Shown: positions 16,824 to 26,509 of the stretch, piece by piece
How positions within the stretch are numbered: the stretch's first letter is position 1
How the letters are laid out: every line of letters begins with the position of its first letter
NCBI RefSeq assembly: GCF_006542395.2
Contig: NZ_CP038231.1
Location: 1,488,001-1,552,000 of the forward strand
Reading direction: 5' to 3'
Source of the DNA: Formicincola oecophyllae
GTDB lineage: Bacteria > Pseudomonadota > Alphaproteobacteria > Acetobacterales > Acetobacteraceae
Length of the DNA: 64,000 nucleotides
The notes under the pieces: generated by a model
Told to the model about the DNA's origin: nothing
The model's database searches: none
What the model saw: only the letters and a program-made list of their open reading frames with translations
Program-made: the position numbers and the translations under genes

Positions 16824-19037
16824 ATGCCAGCACCAGAGACACCCCCCGAAAACATCACTCCAAACACGCTTCAAGCCACGCAAAGCACCGTTCCAGCCAG
16901 CGCGTCCCCAGCCCGGAAATCAACCGCCAAACCAGCACGCCCTGTTGAAGCCAAGCAAACCGACTTCATGCCAGAGCGGATGCCCGCACGCCCCCTCGTC
17001 AAGCCATTCAAGCTTCACGCTGGCTTCACCCCCTCAGGTGACCAGCCAGAGGCCATCAAAGAACTGGTCAAGGGGCTTGAGGACGGCGAGCGTGACCAGG
17101 TCCTGCTGGGGGTGACGGGTTCTGGCAAAACCTTCACCATGGCCAGCGTAATTGAGAAGGCCCAGCGCCCAACGCTTCTCATGGCGCCCAATAAAACGTT
17201 GGCAGCCCAGCTCTACCAGGAAATGAAGCAGTTCTTCCCTGAAAACGCGGTTGAGTACTTCGTCTCCTACTATGATTTCTACCAGCCCGAAGCCTACGTG
17301 CCGCGCACGGACACCTTCATTGAGAAGGACAGCCAGCGCAATGAGCGCATCGACCGTATGCGCCACGCCGCTACCCAGGCCCTTCTGGAGCGCAACGACG
17401 TCATCATCGTGGCTTCCGTCTCCAGCATCTACGGCATTGGGTCGCCTGAATCCTACGCCCGCATGACGGTGGAGATGAAGCCGGGCCTTGACCTCAGCCG
17501 TGACGATCTGGTGCGCTCGCTTGTGGAACTGCAATATGAGCGCAACGACATGGCCTTTGAGCGCGGGCGCTTCCGCGTGCGTGGCGACAGCATCGACATC
17601 TTCCCCGTCCAGAACGAGGACCGCGCCTGGCGTGTGGCCTTTTTCGGTGACGAGATCGAATCCATTATTGAGTTCGACCCCCTGACAGGCGAGAAGACTG
17701 CCACGCGTGAGCGCGCCATCCTCTACCCCAATTCCCATTACGTCACCCCCCGCCCCACCTTGAACCAGGCCATGAAGGGCATCACGGTGGAGCTGGGAGA
17801 CCGCCTGGCCGAGCTCAAAGGCCAGAATAAGCTCCTGGAGGCCCAGCGCCTGGAGCAGCGCACCAACTTCGACCTGGAAATGATCGAGACGGCAGGCGTC
17901 TGCAAAGGGATTGAGAACTATTCGCGCTACCTTTCAGGGCGCAGGCCAGGGGACCCGCCCCCAACGCTTTTCGAGTACCTGCCTGAAAACGCCTTGCTGA
18001 TCGTTGATGAGAGCCACGTCGCCGTGCCGCAGATTGGCGGCATGGCGCGCGGTGACCAGGCGCGCAAATCCACCCTTGCCGAACACGGCTTCAGGCTGCC
18101 TTCCTGCCTGGACAACCGCCCCCTTTCCTTTGCTGAATGGGACGCTTTCAGGCCGCAGACGGTTTTCGTCTCAGCAACGCCTGGCCCTTGGGAGATGGAG
18201 CGCACGGAAGGCGCCTTCGCTGAGCAGCTCATCAGGCCAACGGGGCTTCTTGACCCCATTACGGTGGTCAAGCCCGTTGAAGGGCAGGTGGATGATTTGT
18301 TCCATGAAGCGCGTGAGACCATCGCCCAAGGTGGGCGGGTGCTCGTCACCACTTTAACCAAGCGCATGGCTGAGGACTTGACAGAGTACCTTTCAGAGCA
18401 TGGTGTCAAGGTGCGCTACCTCCATTCCGACATCGACACGCTGGAGCGCATCGAGATCATCCGTGACCTGCGCTTGGGCGTGTTTGACGTCCTGGTGGGC
18501 ATCAATTTGCTGAGGGAAGGGCTGGACATCCCCGAATGCGCGCTTGTCGCCATCCTGGATGCTGATAAGGAGGGCTTCCTACGCTCGCGCACGTCTTTGG
18601 TGCAGACCATTGGCCGGGCGGCGCGCAATGAGAATGGGCGCGTCATCCTCTATGCTGACACCATGACGGGCAGCTTGAAGGAGGCGCTTGAGGAGACAGC
18701 GCGCCGCCGCGCCAAGCAAATGGCCTGGAATGAGGCCCACAATATCACGCCTAAGAGCGTTTCAAGCCGCATCAACGACAGCGCCTTCCCAGAGCGGGAG
18801 GAGGAAGGGCAAGACCAGCAGGCGCAAACCCCTGAGCCCCAGGTGGACGCTGGACCACCCTTGGAGAAGCTGCGCCAGCAAATGCGTGAGGCCGCCGTGG
18901 CGCTGGAGTTTGAGGAGGCTGCGCGCCTGCGCGATGAGATCGCCCGCAGGGAGGCCCTTGAGCTTGGGCTGGCCGTGCCCCAGCTTGCAGCGCCGCCAGG
19001 GGCTGCGGCGCGCCCCAAGCGGCGGCGCAGAAGTTAA
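16824..19037 (+). CDS. uvrB: Excinuclease ABC subunit B
   Basis: Damage-verifying helicase-like subunit of UvrABC nucleotide excision repair. Walker A GVTGSGKT, the beta-hairpin region [36 protein letters not shown]-like VDESHV, motif [11 protein letters not shown] and a C-terminal UVR domain ([20 protein letters not shown]) are all present. The start used is the ATG at 16824, giving 737 aa with a Thr/Pro-rich N-terminal tail of about 60 residues before the conserved core. The frame is open from an ATG at 16662, but that stretch looks non-coding. No strong ribosome site precedes either, so the start is uncertain. greB follows 88 nt later. Confidence 0.95.
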   Translation: MPAPETPPENITPNTLQATQSTVPASASPARKSTAKPARPVEAKQTDFMPERMPARPLVKPFKLHAGFTPSGDQPEAIKELVKGLEDGERDQVLLGVTGSGKTFTMASVIEKAQRPTLLMAPNKTLAAQLYQEMKQFFPENAVEYFVSYYDFYQPEAYVPRTDTFIEKDSQRNERIDRMRHAATQALLERNDVIIVASVSSIYGIGSPESYARMTVEMKPGLDLSRDDLVRSLVELQYERNDMAFERGRFRVRGDSIDIFPVQNEDRAWRVAFFGDEIESIIEFDPLTGEKTATRERAILYPNSHYVTPRPTLNQAMKGITVELGDRLAELKGQNKLLEAQRLEQRTNFDLEMIETAGVCKGIENYSRYLSGRRPGDPPPTLFEYLPENALLIVDESHVAVPQIGGMARGDQARKSTLAEHGFRLPSCLDNRPLSFAEWDAFRPQTVFVSATPGPWEMERTEGAFAEQLIRPTGLLDPITVVKPVEGQVDDLFHEARETIAQGGRVLVTTLTKRMAEDLTEYLSEHGVKVRYLHSDIDTLERIEIIRDLRLGVFDVLVGINLLREGLDIPECALVAILDADKEGFLRSRTSLVQTIGRAARNENGRVILYADTMTGSLKEALEETARRRAKQMAWNEAHNITPKSVSSRINDSAFPEREEEGQDQQAQTPEPQVDAGPPLEKLRQQMREAAVALEFEEAARLRDEIARREALELGLAVPQLAAPPGAAARPKRRRRS

Positions 19038-19125
19038 AGCAGATGCTGAACTTGCCAGAGGGCCGCCAGGCCGGTGTTCCTTGGGGTGGCTAGACGCATG
19101 GACTGAAAGGCAGGAGAATGGGCCC

Positions 19126-19683
19126 ATGCCACCCTCACGCCAACCCTCACGCTCCACCCCAAGCAGCCAATCTGGCCAAGGGGGCAAGCCAGCTTTGCAC
19201 CGCTACCTCTCCCCCCAAGGCCATGAGCGTTTCAAGCGGGAGCTGGAGGAGCTGACGCGGGTTGAGCGCCCCAAGGTCGTTGAGGTCGTCTCCTGGGCGG
19301 CCTCCAATGGCGACCGCTCTGAAAACGCTGATTACCACTACGGCAAGCGCCGCCTGCGCGAAATTGACAGGCGCATCCGCTTTCTGGTCAGGAAGCTTGA
19401 TGAGGCCATCATCGTTGATCCAGCCGCCCAAACTAACCGCGGGCGCGCTTTCTTCGGCGCCACGGTGCGCTACGTTGACGAAAACGATGTTGAAGCCACA
19501 GCAACCCTCATGGGCGTTGATGAAGCCGATACAGTGCGTGGCGAGATCAGCCTCCTCTCCCCCTTGGCCCGCGCGCTGCTTGGCACCAAGGTGGGTGATG
19601 AGGTGACGGTCGCTACCCCCAAGGGCCCCCGCTTGCTGGAAGTGCTGGCCATCACCTACCCCCCTGCCAGGCCTGTTGGCTGA
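19126..19683 (+). CDS. greB: Transcription elongation factor GreB
   Basis: Reactivates backtracked RNA polymerase by stimulating transcript cleavage. The N-terminal coiled coil carries GDRSENADYHYGKRRLREIDRR, the acidic tip and the GreB-specific Y-x-YGK-RLREIDRR; the C-terminal FKBP-like domain ends SPLARALLGTKVGDEVTVATP. The product is 185 aa, with about 20 extra Ser/Gln-rich residues at the N-terminus. The ATG at 19126 has AGGAG 8-9 nt upstream. The frame runs upstream into uvrB in another reading frame and is not coding there. It follows uvrB on the same strand, probably co-transcribed. Confidence 0.93.
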   Translation: MPPSRQPSRSTPSSQSGQGGKPALHRYLSPQGHERFKRELEELTRVERPKVVEVVSWAASNGDRSENADYHYGKRRLREIDRRIRFLVRKLDEAIIVDPAAQTNRGRAFFGATVRYVDENDVEATATLMGVDEADTVRGEISLLSPLARALLGTKVGDEVTVATPKGPRLLEVLAITYPPARPVG

Positions 19684-19777
19684 AGCGCCCAGCCCCGCTA
19701 TCTTCCGCTCGTCCCCCAGCCGCAGCCAGGCTGCCCCACCACGCCCACGCTAGAGAACCATGCCAGGAAACCACGCT

Positions 19778-20794
19778 ATGAACAGCCCCCGCCGCCTGGT
19801 CGCCGTCCAGATGGACCCCCTTGAACAGGTCGACATCAAGGGCGACACCACATTCGCCCTGATGCTCGAAGCCCAGCGGCGTGGCCATGAGTTGATGGTC
19901 TATAACCCTAGCGACCTAGCGCTGGAGGTGGGCGGCACCCCCAACCCTGGACTGCTGTCAGCCCAAGTGCGCCCTGTGCAAGTGCAGCGCGTGGCAGGCG
20001 CCCATGCGACATTTGGCCCTGCGCGCGCCATCGACCTGGACGGGGCGGACGTCATCCTGATGCGCCAAGACCCCCCTTTCGACATGGCCTACATCACAGC
20101 CACTTTCCTGCTGGAGCACGTCCATGGCGCAAGCAAGCGCAGCGCCTCTGGCCAGACATTGGTGGTGAATAACCCCACCGCTGTGCGCAACGCACCTGAG
20201 AAGCTCCTCGTCACACAGTTCCCGCAGTTCATGCCGCCCACGCTGGTCACCGCTGACCGCAGCGCTATGGAGATATTTCGCAAGCGCCATGGCGACATCA
20301 TCGTTAAGCCACTTTACGGCAATGGCGGCGCTGGCGTGTTCCGCGTCCGCCCTGACGATGGCAACTGGAAGGCCCTTTTGGAACTGTTCGCCGCCCACAG
20401 CCGCGAACCCTTAATGCTGCAGCGCTACGAGCCTGCAGTGACCAAAGGGGACAAGCGCATCATCTTGGTGGATGGCGAACCCATTGGCGCCATCAACCGC
20501 GTTCCGCAAGAGGGGGAGACGCGCTCCAACATGCATGTGGGCGGTGTGGCGGAGAAAGCCACCCTAACAGCGCGTGACCGCGCCATCTGCGCTGGCATCG
20601 GCCCTTACCTGCGCGAGCATGGGCTGATTTTGACGGGCATTGACGTCATCGGCGACTGGTTGACGGAAATCAACGTCACCTCCCCCACTGGCCTGCAGGA
20701 GCTGGACCGTTTCGATGGCATCAACAGCGCAGCCTTGGTGTGGGACGCCATTGAAAGGCGCCTGGCAGCGGGCGCCTCCCCAAAGGCAGCCTGA
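19778..20794 (+). CDS. gshB: Glutathione synthase
   Basis: Joins gamma-glutamylcysteine and glycine with ATP to make glutathione. The 338-aa protein has the ATP-grasp fold typical of Gsh[21 protein letters not shown] near the N-terminus, [28 protein letters not shown] (the ATP-binding loop) and ITGIDVIG-type [20 protein letters not shown]. The ATG at 19778 has AGGAAA 8 nt upstream; an in-frame ATG at 19760 is possible but encodes that site. It lies about 95 nt after greB on the same strand. gshA is not in this window. Confidence 0.95.
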   Translation: MNSPRRLVAVQMDPLEQVDIKGDTTFALMLEAQRRGHELMVYNPSDLALEVGGTPNPGLLSAQVRPVQVQRVAGAHATFGPARAIDLDGADVILMRQDPPFDMAYITATFLLEHVHGASKRSASGQTLVVNNPTAVRNAPEKLLVTQFPQFMPPTLVTADRSAMEIFRKRHGDIIVKPLYGNGGAGVFRVRPDDGNWKALLELFAAHSREPLMLQRYEPAVTKGDKRIILVDGEPIGAINRVPQEGETRSNMHVGGVAEKATLTARDRAICAGIGPYLREHGLILTGIDVIGDWLTEINVTSPTGLQELDRFDGINSAALVWDAIERRLAAGASPKAA

Positions 20795-20955
20795 AAGGCG
20801 CTGGCGGAACGGCGGTGCAACCCCATTTTGCAAGTGCCAGGAGGCCTTGGCGCGTGAAAGAGTTGAAATCCGCAACAAAGGGTGGTTGAACAGGGAACCA
20901 TCACTGAAAAAAGCTTCTTGATGCGAAGCGCTCCAGCAGAGGTGTCGCCAATCTG

Positions 20956-21612
20956 ATGAGTTCCACTACCGAGCCACGGTTTCCACTGGATGCCGAAGGG
21001 GTCAAGGCCGCCTATCACCGCTGGGCACGTTTTTACGACATTGTTTTTGGCACCGTCTCCTCCTGGGGGCGGCGCAGTGCGGTGGACCGCGTCAACACCC
21101 TCCCTGGTGATAGGGTGCTGGAAGTGGGCGTGGGGACCGGCCTAGCGCTGCCACACTATAGGCGGCGGAAGAAAATAACGGGCATCGATCTTTCAGGTGA
21201 CATGCTCGCCCACGCCCGCGAGCGCGTCAACAAGCTGCGCCTTTCCAACGTGGAACGGCTGGCGGAGATGGACGCTGAGGCAACCGACTTTCCCGAGAAC
21301 AGCTTTGACATCGCTGTTGCCATGTATGTGGCGTCCGTGGTGCCGCACCCACGCCGCCTGCTGGCGGAACTCAAACGCGTGGTCAAGCCTGGTGGGCATA
21401 TTCTGTTCATCAACCATTTTGAGGCCAAGCACGGTTGGCGCCGCACAGTGGAACAGCTAATGGCCAAAAACTCCCGCACGCTGGGGTGGCACCCTGACTT
21501 CGCTATGGAAAGCTTGCTGCCGCCTGAAGATATGGCGCGCGCCACCATCACCCCCATGCACCCCATGGGGCTGTTCACCCTTGTAACCATGCCCAATTCC
21601 AAGAAGGACTGA
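20956..21612 (+). CDS. pmtA: Phosphatidylethanolamine N-methyltransferase (PmtA-like)
   Basis: Class I S-adenosylmethionine methyltransferase that probably methylates phosphatidylethanolamine to phosphatidylcholine at the inner membrane. The SAM-binding motif LEVGVGTGLALPHY is at about residues 54-67, followed by ITGIDLSGDML and the post-motif PGGHILFINHFEA. The N-terminal AAYHRWARFYDIVFGTVSSWGRR matches the Rhodobacter-type Pmt rather than generic UbiE proteins. The 218-aa length fits. It follows gshB by about 160 nt. Assignment to phospholipid methylation rests on family resemblance; another small methyltransferase is the alternative. Confidence 0.8.
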   Translation: MSSTTEPRFPLDAEGVKAAYHRWARFYDIVFGTVSSWGRRSAVDRVNTLPGDRVLEVGVGTGLALPHYRRRKKITGIDLSGDMLAHARERVNKLRLSNVERLAEMDAEATDFPENSFDIAVAMYVASVVPHPRRLLAELKRVVKPGGHILFINHFEAKHGWRRTVEQLMAKNSRTLGWHPDFAMESLLPPEDMARATITPMHPMGLFTLVTMPNSKKD

Positions 21613-21661
21613 AGGGCCGTTGGACAAGGGGGCGTTCCCCTAAACGCCTTTAGACGTCTTA

Positions 21662-21685
21662 GCACCTGGGTCTGAATCCAGGTGC
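21662..21685. terminator. Perfect hairpin between convergent pmtA and wrbA
   Basis: GCACCTGG and CCAGGTGC form an 8-bp perfect stem around an 8-nt loop, 50 nt after the pmtA stop and beyond the wrbA stop on the other strand. There is no T run, so it could be a bidirectional stem assisting termination. Confidence 0.4.
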
Positions 21686-21700
21686 CCAGGCAGCAAAACG

Positions 21701-21734
21701 CCCTGGCACCCTTTGCTTGAAGGGCGCGCCAGGG
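21701..21734 (+). terminator. Second hairpin between convergent pmtA and wrbA
   Basis: Nested arms CCCTGGC/GCCAGGG and CCCTT/AAGGG form an interrupted stem, followed by CTTTGCGTTTGC on the plus strand. This makes it a plausible terminator for the uvrB-to-pmtA run. Confidence 0.45.
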
Positions 21735-21828
21735 CTTTGCGTTTGCACTTATGGGGAAAGAGGGACGTGGGGCGTGGGACTGTTTTTAGTTCACAGTTCC
21801 CAACCTTTGTACCCTATCCCTTTGGGCG

Positions 21829-22437
21829 TCAATCTTTGAGCTTGGCAGCAAGCTTAGCAACATGCGCCCCCAGGAATGACGCCCCCTCAAGCTCATTAGC
21901 TATAGGCTGGCGCTTGCCGTCTGCGCCAGCGCTGGTCCCAGCACCCCAAGGTGCACCGCCAGAAACCGTGCCGTCCTCAAGCAGGCCTTTGTAGCTGTAG
22001 GGCAGGCCTGCCACCACCATGCCATGGGCCATGAGGTTGATGGCCAGTGAAAACAGCGTGGTTTCCTGCCCGCCATGCTGGGTACCTGTGGAGGTGAACA
22101 CGGCACCCACTTTGCCAATCAGCTTGCCTTGCAGCCATTCCTGGCCGGTGCGTTCCCAAAAGCTGGCCATCTGCGAAGGCAGCCGCCCAAAGCGTGTTGG
22201 CGCCCCGATGATGATGCCGTCATAGCTTGGCAGTTCTTCAGGCACGGCCAGGGGGGCAGGCTGGTCCAGTTTGAAACCATGGCTTTCCGCCACTTTTTCA
22301 GGCACCAGCTCTGGCACGCGCCGCAGGTCGCACTGCGCGCCAGCCTGGCGTGCACCTTCTGCCACTGCTTGGGCCATTTTCTCCGTGTGGCCATAGGTGG
22401 AATAGTAAAGGACAAGGATGCGTGGTGCCTGGGTCAT
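21829..22437 (-). CDS. wrbA: NAD(P)H:quinone oxidoreductase, WrbA family
   Basis: FMN-binding flavodoxin-like enzyme that performs two-electron reduction of quinones, limiting semiquinone and oxygen-radical formation. The 202-aa product has the FMN phosphate loop [12 protein letters not shown], the WrbA-specific [34 protein letters not shown] and [29 protein letters not shown] lies just upstream of the ATG at 22437. It is convergent with pmtA and 39 nt after the Tim44-like gene on the same strand. Confidence 0.95.
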   Translation of the reverse strand: MTQAPRILVLYYSTYGHTEKMAQAVAEGARQAGAQCDLRRVPELVPEKVAESHGFKLDQPAPLAVPEELPSYDGIIIGAPTRFGRLPSQMASFWERTGQEWLQGKLIGKVGAVFTSTGTQHGGQETTLFSLAINLMAHGMVVAGLPYSYKGLLEDGTVSGGAPWGAGTSAGADGKRQPIANELEGASFLGAHVAKLAAKLKD

Positions 22438-22476
22438 GGTCGTTCTCTCCTGCTTCCAGTCAAAAAGGGTTGGGCT

Positions 22477-23460
22477 TCAGCCAGCCTGCTGGATGGCTGA
22501 AAGGCGCCACGTCCCACCTGCGGCCGGGCGGACGAACGTCCAGTCCTCCGTCACGGTCTGTGGCGCTGTGCGGCTGCCGTCCACCACAGTGCCACCAGCG
22601 TCCACAGTGTAGTCAAGCAGGCTGTACTGCATGGCCACGGTGGCGTAGGCCTGGCCGTTCTCAATCCAGGCTTCTGAAAGGTCGCCATGGATGAAGCGCA
22701 CGTCGCCTGTGTGGTTGCGCAGGCCTTTCTGGCTCAGCTCGTCCAGCTGCTCTGAGAAGTACTGGTACATCTCAGGCGTAGTCAGGCGCTGAAGGGTGTT
22801 CATGTCCAGCTGGCCCCAGGCGGTCTCCACCTGGACCAACATGGCGGAGAACGCGTTGTAATCAGCTGGAGTGGGGGTGAAGGGCTGCTGCGCAGGCGCC
22901 TGCTGGGCAGGGGCCAACTGGCCCTGCGCTTGATTTTCCTGGCTCACGGCACCCAGGTTGCGCCCTTGCCACAGCTTGATGAGCCAACGGATGATCAGCG
23001 CCAGGATGAGGACCTGCAGCAGGAACCCAAACAGGGAACTGCCCCCTGTGAAGCCACTCAGGATGCCGTGGCCTGAAAGCATCCCGAACAGCCCCGCCCC
23101 CAGCAGCCCCCCCATGAAGCCTGTCATAAAGGGGTGGCGCGAAACGAATCCGGGGCGCTGTGCCATGGTCATAGGTCTGTTTCCCATCAGGGGGCGCTGC
23201 ATGGAGGGTGCTTGGGCGGGGCGATCGAACTGCGGGCGGGGGGTGTAGGTGCGGTCCATTGGGCGCGCCCAATGGGGGGTCAGGCTGGTGCGCGGCGGCG
23301 CGCTCCAGGTGTGGGAGCCGCGACTGCCCATGGAGAAGCCGCGCCCTGCGCGTGCCTCCGCAGCGCTAGGCGCCAGAAGCGAAAGGCCTGTCACCGCAAT
23401 GAGCAGAGATGCCATGAAGGGGTGGGCACGCCTATGGGAAAGGGTGTGGGTGGTGGTCAT
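22477..23460 (-). CDS. Tim44-like domain membrane protein
   Basis: A 327-aa exported or membrane-anchored protein: N-terminal signal sequence (MASLLIAVTGLSLLAPSAAEA), an Arg/Pro/Met-rich linker, two closely spaced hydrophobic helices (FMTGFMGGLLGAGLFGMLSG and LFGFLLQVLILALIIRWLIK, about residues 130-190), then a soluble C-terminal Tim44-like domain from about residue 225 (DYNAFSAMLVQVETAWGQLD to the end). Proteins with this layout are annotated as Tim44-like transporters in proteobacteria, with unproven function. The ATG at 23460 has GGGAGAAG upstream; the longer frame to 23565 overlaps the peptidase gene. It lies between the M16 peptidase and wrbA. Confidence 0.8.
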   Translation of the reverse strand: MTTTHTLSHRRAHPFMASLLIAVTGLSLLAPSAAEARAGRGFSMGSRGSHTWSAPPRTSLTPHWARPMDRTYTPRPQFDRPAQAPSMQRPLMGNRPMTMAQRPGFVSRHPFMTGFMGGLLGAGLFGMLSGHGILSGFTGGSSLFGFLLQVLILALIIRWLIKLWQGRNLGAVSQENQAQGQLAPAQQAPAQQPFTPTPADYNAFSAMLVQVETAWGQLDMNTLQRLTTPEMYQYFSEQLDELSQKGLRNHTGDVRFIHGDLSEAWIENGQAYATVAMQYSLLDYTVDAGGTVVDGSRTAPQTVTEDWTFVRPAAGGTWRLSAIQQAG

Positions 23461-23561
23461 GACGGCTTCTCCCTGCTTGGTGGGTGACGTGGGGTGCGTG
23501 ACATGGGCAGCGTTCAGGAATGGCGCTGAGGGGCTTTGCGCCAGCTTCACCCAGCCCATGC

Positions 23562-24833
23562 TCAACGTTTGAGGGCCTGGCTGATGGTCTCAGGGGCGAA
23601 CTCCCCTTCCGCCATGCCCACAGTGCTGACAACAGGGCTTGATGACAACATCTTTTGCGCAATGGCGATGATGTCATCAGCCGTCACGGCCTCAATACGC
23701 GCCACCGTCTCCTCCACGGGGATGGGGCGGCCGTGCACCTGGATCTGCCGCGCCAGCTGGCCGCAGCGGCTGCCTGTGCTCTCACGCGCCATCAGGAGGG
23801 ATGCTTTGAGCTGGGCGCGGGCACGGGCGAGTTCATCAGCCTGGACGGGTTGGTCAAGGCGCCTGAGCTCATCAATCAGCACAGGCACCAGCTCAGCCAG
23901 CTTTTCTGGCCCCGTCCCAGCGTGAATGCCGAAAACGCCGCTGTCCTCATAAGGGCTAACAAAGCTGTAAACACTGTAGACCAGGCCGCGCTTTTCGCGG
24001 ATTTCCTGGAACAGGCGCGATGACATCCCCCCACCCAGAAGGGTGGAGAGCACCATGGCGGCGTAGTAGGTGTCGTCACGGTAGCTGGGGGCTTCAAACC
24101 CCAGCATGAAATGGACTTGGTCGAGGTCACGCGGGGTGTGGACGCGCCCACCAACGTAGCGTGCCGGCATGGCCTTGGGCACTTCCGCGCTGGGCAAGCT
24201 TGCGAACGCTTGCGCCACGTGGCGCACAAGCTCGTCATGGTCCAGGTTGCCGGCGGCAGCTATCACAGTGTTGCGCGTGCTGTAATGGCGCTTCATATAG
24301 CCTGTTAGGGCATCGCGCCCCATGGCAGCGATGGTAGCAGCAGGCCCCAGCGTGGGCCAGCCCATTGGCTGGCTGGGGTAGGCTGTGGCCTGGAAGGTGT
24401 CGAAGGCCACATCGTCTGGCATGTCGTTGGCTTGGCCAATCTCCTGGAGGATGACGCCGCGCTCGCGCTCGATTTCCTCAGGGGCGAAGAGGCTGCCCGT
24501 CAGGATATCGCCGATAATGTCCACCCCCAGCGCCAAATCCCCCTTGAGGAGCTTGACGTAGTAAGCTGTGTTCTCGCGCGCTGTGTAGGCGTTGATAGCA
24601 CCCCCCACATTCTCCACCACCTCAGCGATGGCAGCACTGCTGCGCTTAGCTGTACCTTTGAAGGCCATGTGCTCCAGGAAATGGGCCACGCCATTATGGG
24701 CCTCCTCCTCATGGCGCGTGCCAGCGGCCACATAGGCACCAAAGGAGACGGTCTCCACCCCTGGCATGTGGTCAGTGGCGATTTCAAGACCGTTGGGCAG
24801 GGTGGTGCGCTTGATGGAAGGGGTGTCAGTCAT
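23562..24833 (-). CDS. M16 family zinc peptidase (processing-peptidase-like)
   Basis: Bacterial homologue of the mitochondrial processing peptidase beta subunit (insulinase family). The inverted zinc motif is HFLEH at residues 51-55 (catalytic E54), with the distal Glu in NAYTARENTAYYVKLLKGDL. A second M16-type domain follows with the glycine-rich LGGGMSSRLFQEIREKRGLVY (written here to its core SSRLFQEIREKRG). At 423 aa it is a normal single-chain homodimer-forming length. It follows thrC by about 110 nt in the same direction, an arrangement common in alphaproteobacteria. The physiological substrate is unknown. Confidence 0.92.
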   Translation of the reverse strand: MTDTPSIKRTTLPNGLEIATDHMPGVETVSFGAYVAAGTRHEEEAHNGVAHFLEHMAFKGTAKRSSAAIAEVVENVGGAINAYTARENTAYYVKLLKGDLALGVDIIGDILTGSLFAPEEIERERGVILQEIGQANDMPDDVAFDTFQATAYPSQPMGWPTLGPAATIAAMGRDALTGYMKRHYSTRNTVIAAAGNLDHDELVRHVAQAFASLPSAEVPKAMPARYVGGRVHTPRDLDQVHFMLGFEAPSYRDDTYYAAMVLSTLLGGGMSSRLFQEIREKRGLVYSVYSFVSPYEDSGVFGIHAGTGPEKLAELVPVLIDELRRLDQPVQADELARARAQLKASLLMARESTGSRCGQLARQIQVHGRPIPVEETVARIEAVTADDIIAIAQKMLSSSPVVSTVGMAEGEFAPETISQALKR

Positions 24834-24946
24834 GGGTTGTGGAATGTCCTAGGGTGATGCCAAAAGCCAGCGCTCGCGCAGGCGGTTGGGGCCGGCATAG
24901 CAGGAAAAGGCCGTAGCTGGGAAACCGCCCCCTTATGAAAGTCCCT

Positions 24947-26368
24947 TCAGCTATCACGCCTGCTGAAGGTGGCCACAGCCTGCTTCACCTTTGCCAGGTC
25001 GGCTGGCAAGGTCAGGCAGCGCTCTGGCCGCTGCCACAGCCCTTCCAGCTGCGCTGGCTGGGCTGGGCGCTGGCCGGTGGCTTTGTGGACGGCGTCAGGG
25101 AATTTGGCAGGGTGGGCGGTGGCCGCCACGATCATGGGCACGCCAGGCTCCAGCCCCCCTTCCCCAGCCACCAGACCAATAGCTGTGTGGGGGTCGGCGA
25201 CATAGCCCCCATCCGCAAAGCGCTTCATGGCGTTCAGTGTTGCGCCATCATCAAGGGAGCGGCCCATGAAATGCGCCGTGATGCGTTGCCACGCCTGCTC
25301 AGGCACAGCCATGGCGCCTGTCTGGGCGAAGCTTTCCATGGTGGCTTTGCAGGCTTCCCCATCACGCCCCAGGCTTTCATGAAGGAGGCGCTCGAAATTG
25401 GAGGAAACCTGAATGTCCATGGAGGGGGAGAGACTGGGCGCCACAGGGCTGCGGCTCATGTCATTGTTGTGGAGGAACCGCGTAAGGATGTCATTCTGGT
25501 TAGACCCAACGCAGAGCCTGCTGACAGGCACCCCCATTTGCTTGGCCCCCCAGGCCGCCAGGACGTTGCCGAAATTGCCTGTGGGTACAGCGAATGAAAC
25601 AGGCCTGTCAGGCGCACCGAGCTTCAAGGCGGCGTGGATGAAATAGGCCACTTGGGCTGCGATGCGCGCCCAGTTGATAGAATTGACGGCTGAAAGGTGC
25701 ACCTCCTCCCTGAAGGCGCTGTCAGCGAACATGGCTTTGACCATAGCCTGGCAGTCGTCAAAGTCCCCTTCAATAGCGATGTTGAGGACATTGGGCGCTT
25801 GAACGCTCGTCATCTGCCGGCGCTGCACTTCAGAGGTGCGGCCCAACGGGTGCAGAATAACGATATTGACGTTTTCCTTGCCTTTGAAGGCCTCCAGCGC
25901 AGCGGAGCCTGTATCGCCGGAGGTGGCGCCAACAATGGTGACATGGGCGTTGCGGCGCTTCAGGGCTTCCTCAAACAGCTCCCCCAGCATCTGCATGGCC
26001 ATGTCTTTGAAGGCCAAGGTGGGGCCGTGGAAAAGTTCCAGGGCGTAAAGCCCTGGGCTGACTTCCACTAGGGGGACGATGGCGCTGTGGCCAAAGCGGC
26101 TGTAGGCGCGCTTTGTCATGGCCTCCAAAGTGGGCAAGGGGATGTCCTCGCCTGCGAACAGGCTGATGGTGCGTGCTGCCAGGGCTGGGTAGTCCAGCTT
26201 GCGCCAGGCGCGCAGCGTTTCCTTGTCCAGCTTGGGCCATTGGCTGGGCACGTAAAGGCCGCCATCGGGTGCCAGCCCGCCAAGGAGGACATCTGTAAAG
26301 GTGGCTGGGGCGCCTTGGCTGGCAGCAAATTGGCTGGATGGCGCAGAACGGGTGGAATGGTAATGCAT
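24947..26368 (-). CDS. thrC: Threonine synthase
   Basis: PLP enzyme converting O-phosphohomoserine to threonine. The 473-aa protein has the family N-terminal layout (MHYHSTRS, GLAPDGGLYVP), the PLP-binding lysine K121 in FHGPTLAFKDMAMQ, the cofactor phosphate loop VGATSGDTGSAALEAF and VPTGNFGNVLAAWGA. Length fits the enteric/alphaproteobacterial type that lacks an N-terminal SAM-binding domain. It is followed on the same strand by the M16 peptidase. No attenuator or strong ribosome site was seen upstream. Confidence 0.96.
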   Translation of the reverse strand: MHYHSTRSAPSSQFAASQGAPATFTDVLLGGLAPDGGLYVPSQWPKLDKETLRAWRKLDYPALAARTISLFAGEDIPLPTLEAMTKRAYSRFGHSAIVPLVEVSPGLYALELFHGPTLAFKDMAMQMLGELFEEALKRRNAHVTIVGATSGDTGSAALEAFKGKENVNIVILHPLGRTSEVQRRQMTSVQAPNVLNIAIEGDFDDCQAMVKAMFADSAFREEVHLSAVNSINWARIAAQVAYFIHAALKLGAPDRPVSFAVPTGNFGNVLAAWGAKQMGVPVSRLCVGSNQNDILTRFLHNNDMSRSPVAPSLSPSMDIQVSSNFERLLHESLGRDGEACKATMESFAQTGAMAVPEQAWQRITAHFMGRSLDDGATLNAMKRFADGGYVADPHTAIGLVAGEGGLEPGVPMIVAATAHPAKFPDAVHKATGQRPAQPAQLEGLWQRPERCLTLPADLAKVKQAVATFSRRDS

Positions 26369-26509
26369 GGGACGTGGTGCCTGGACTGGTGGAGGGGACG
26401 TTCGCGCGGGGCACGTGGTGGCATAGCGGGGCCGGGCATGGATGGGGCAGCATCACCCTTGGCTGGTGGCTTGACAACCCTTCAGCCTAGCCGCGCTTTA
26501 GTGTCGTGG

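Noticed and set aside
18688-19125. Upstream extension of the greB frame through the end of uvrB.
   Set aside because: It overlaps conserved uvrB coding sequence in another frame; greB has a good ribosome site before 19126.
21662-21685. Possible tRNA T-arm in the pmtA-wrbA spacer.
   Set aside because: No acceptor, D arm or TTC loop fits; it is only a hairpin.
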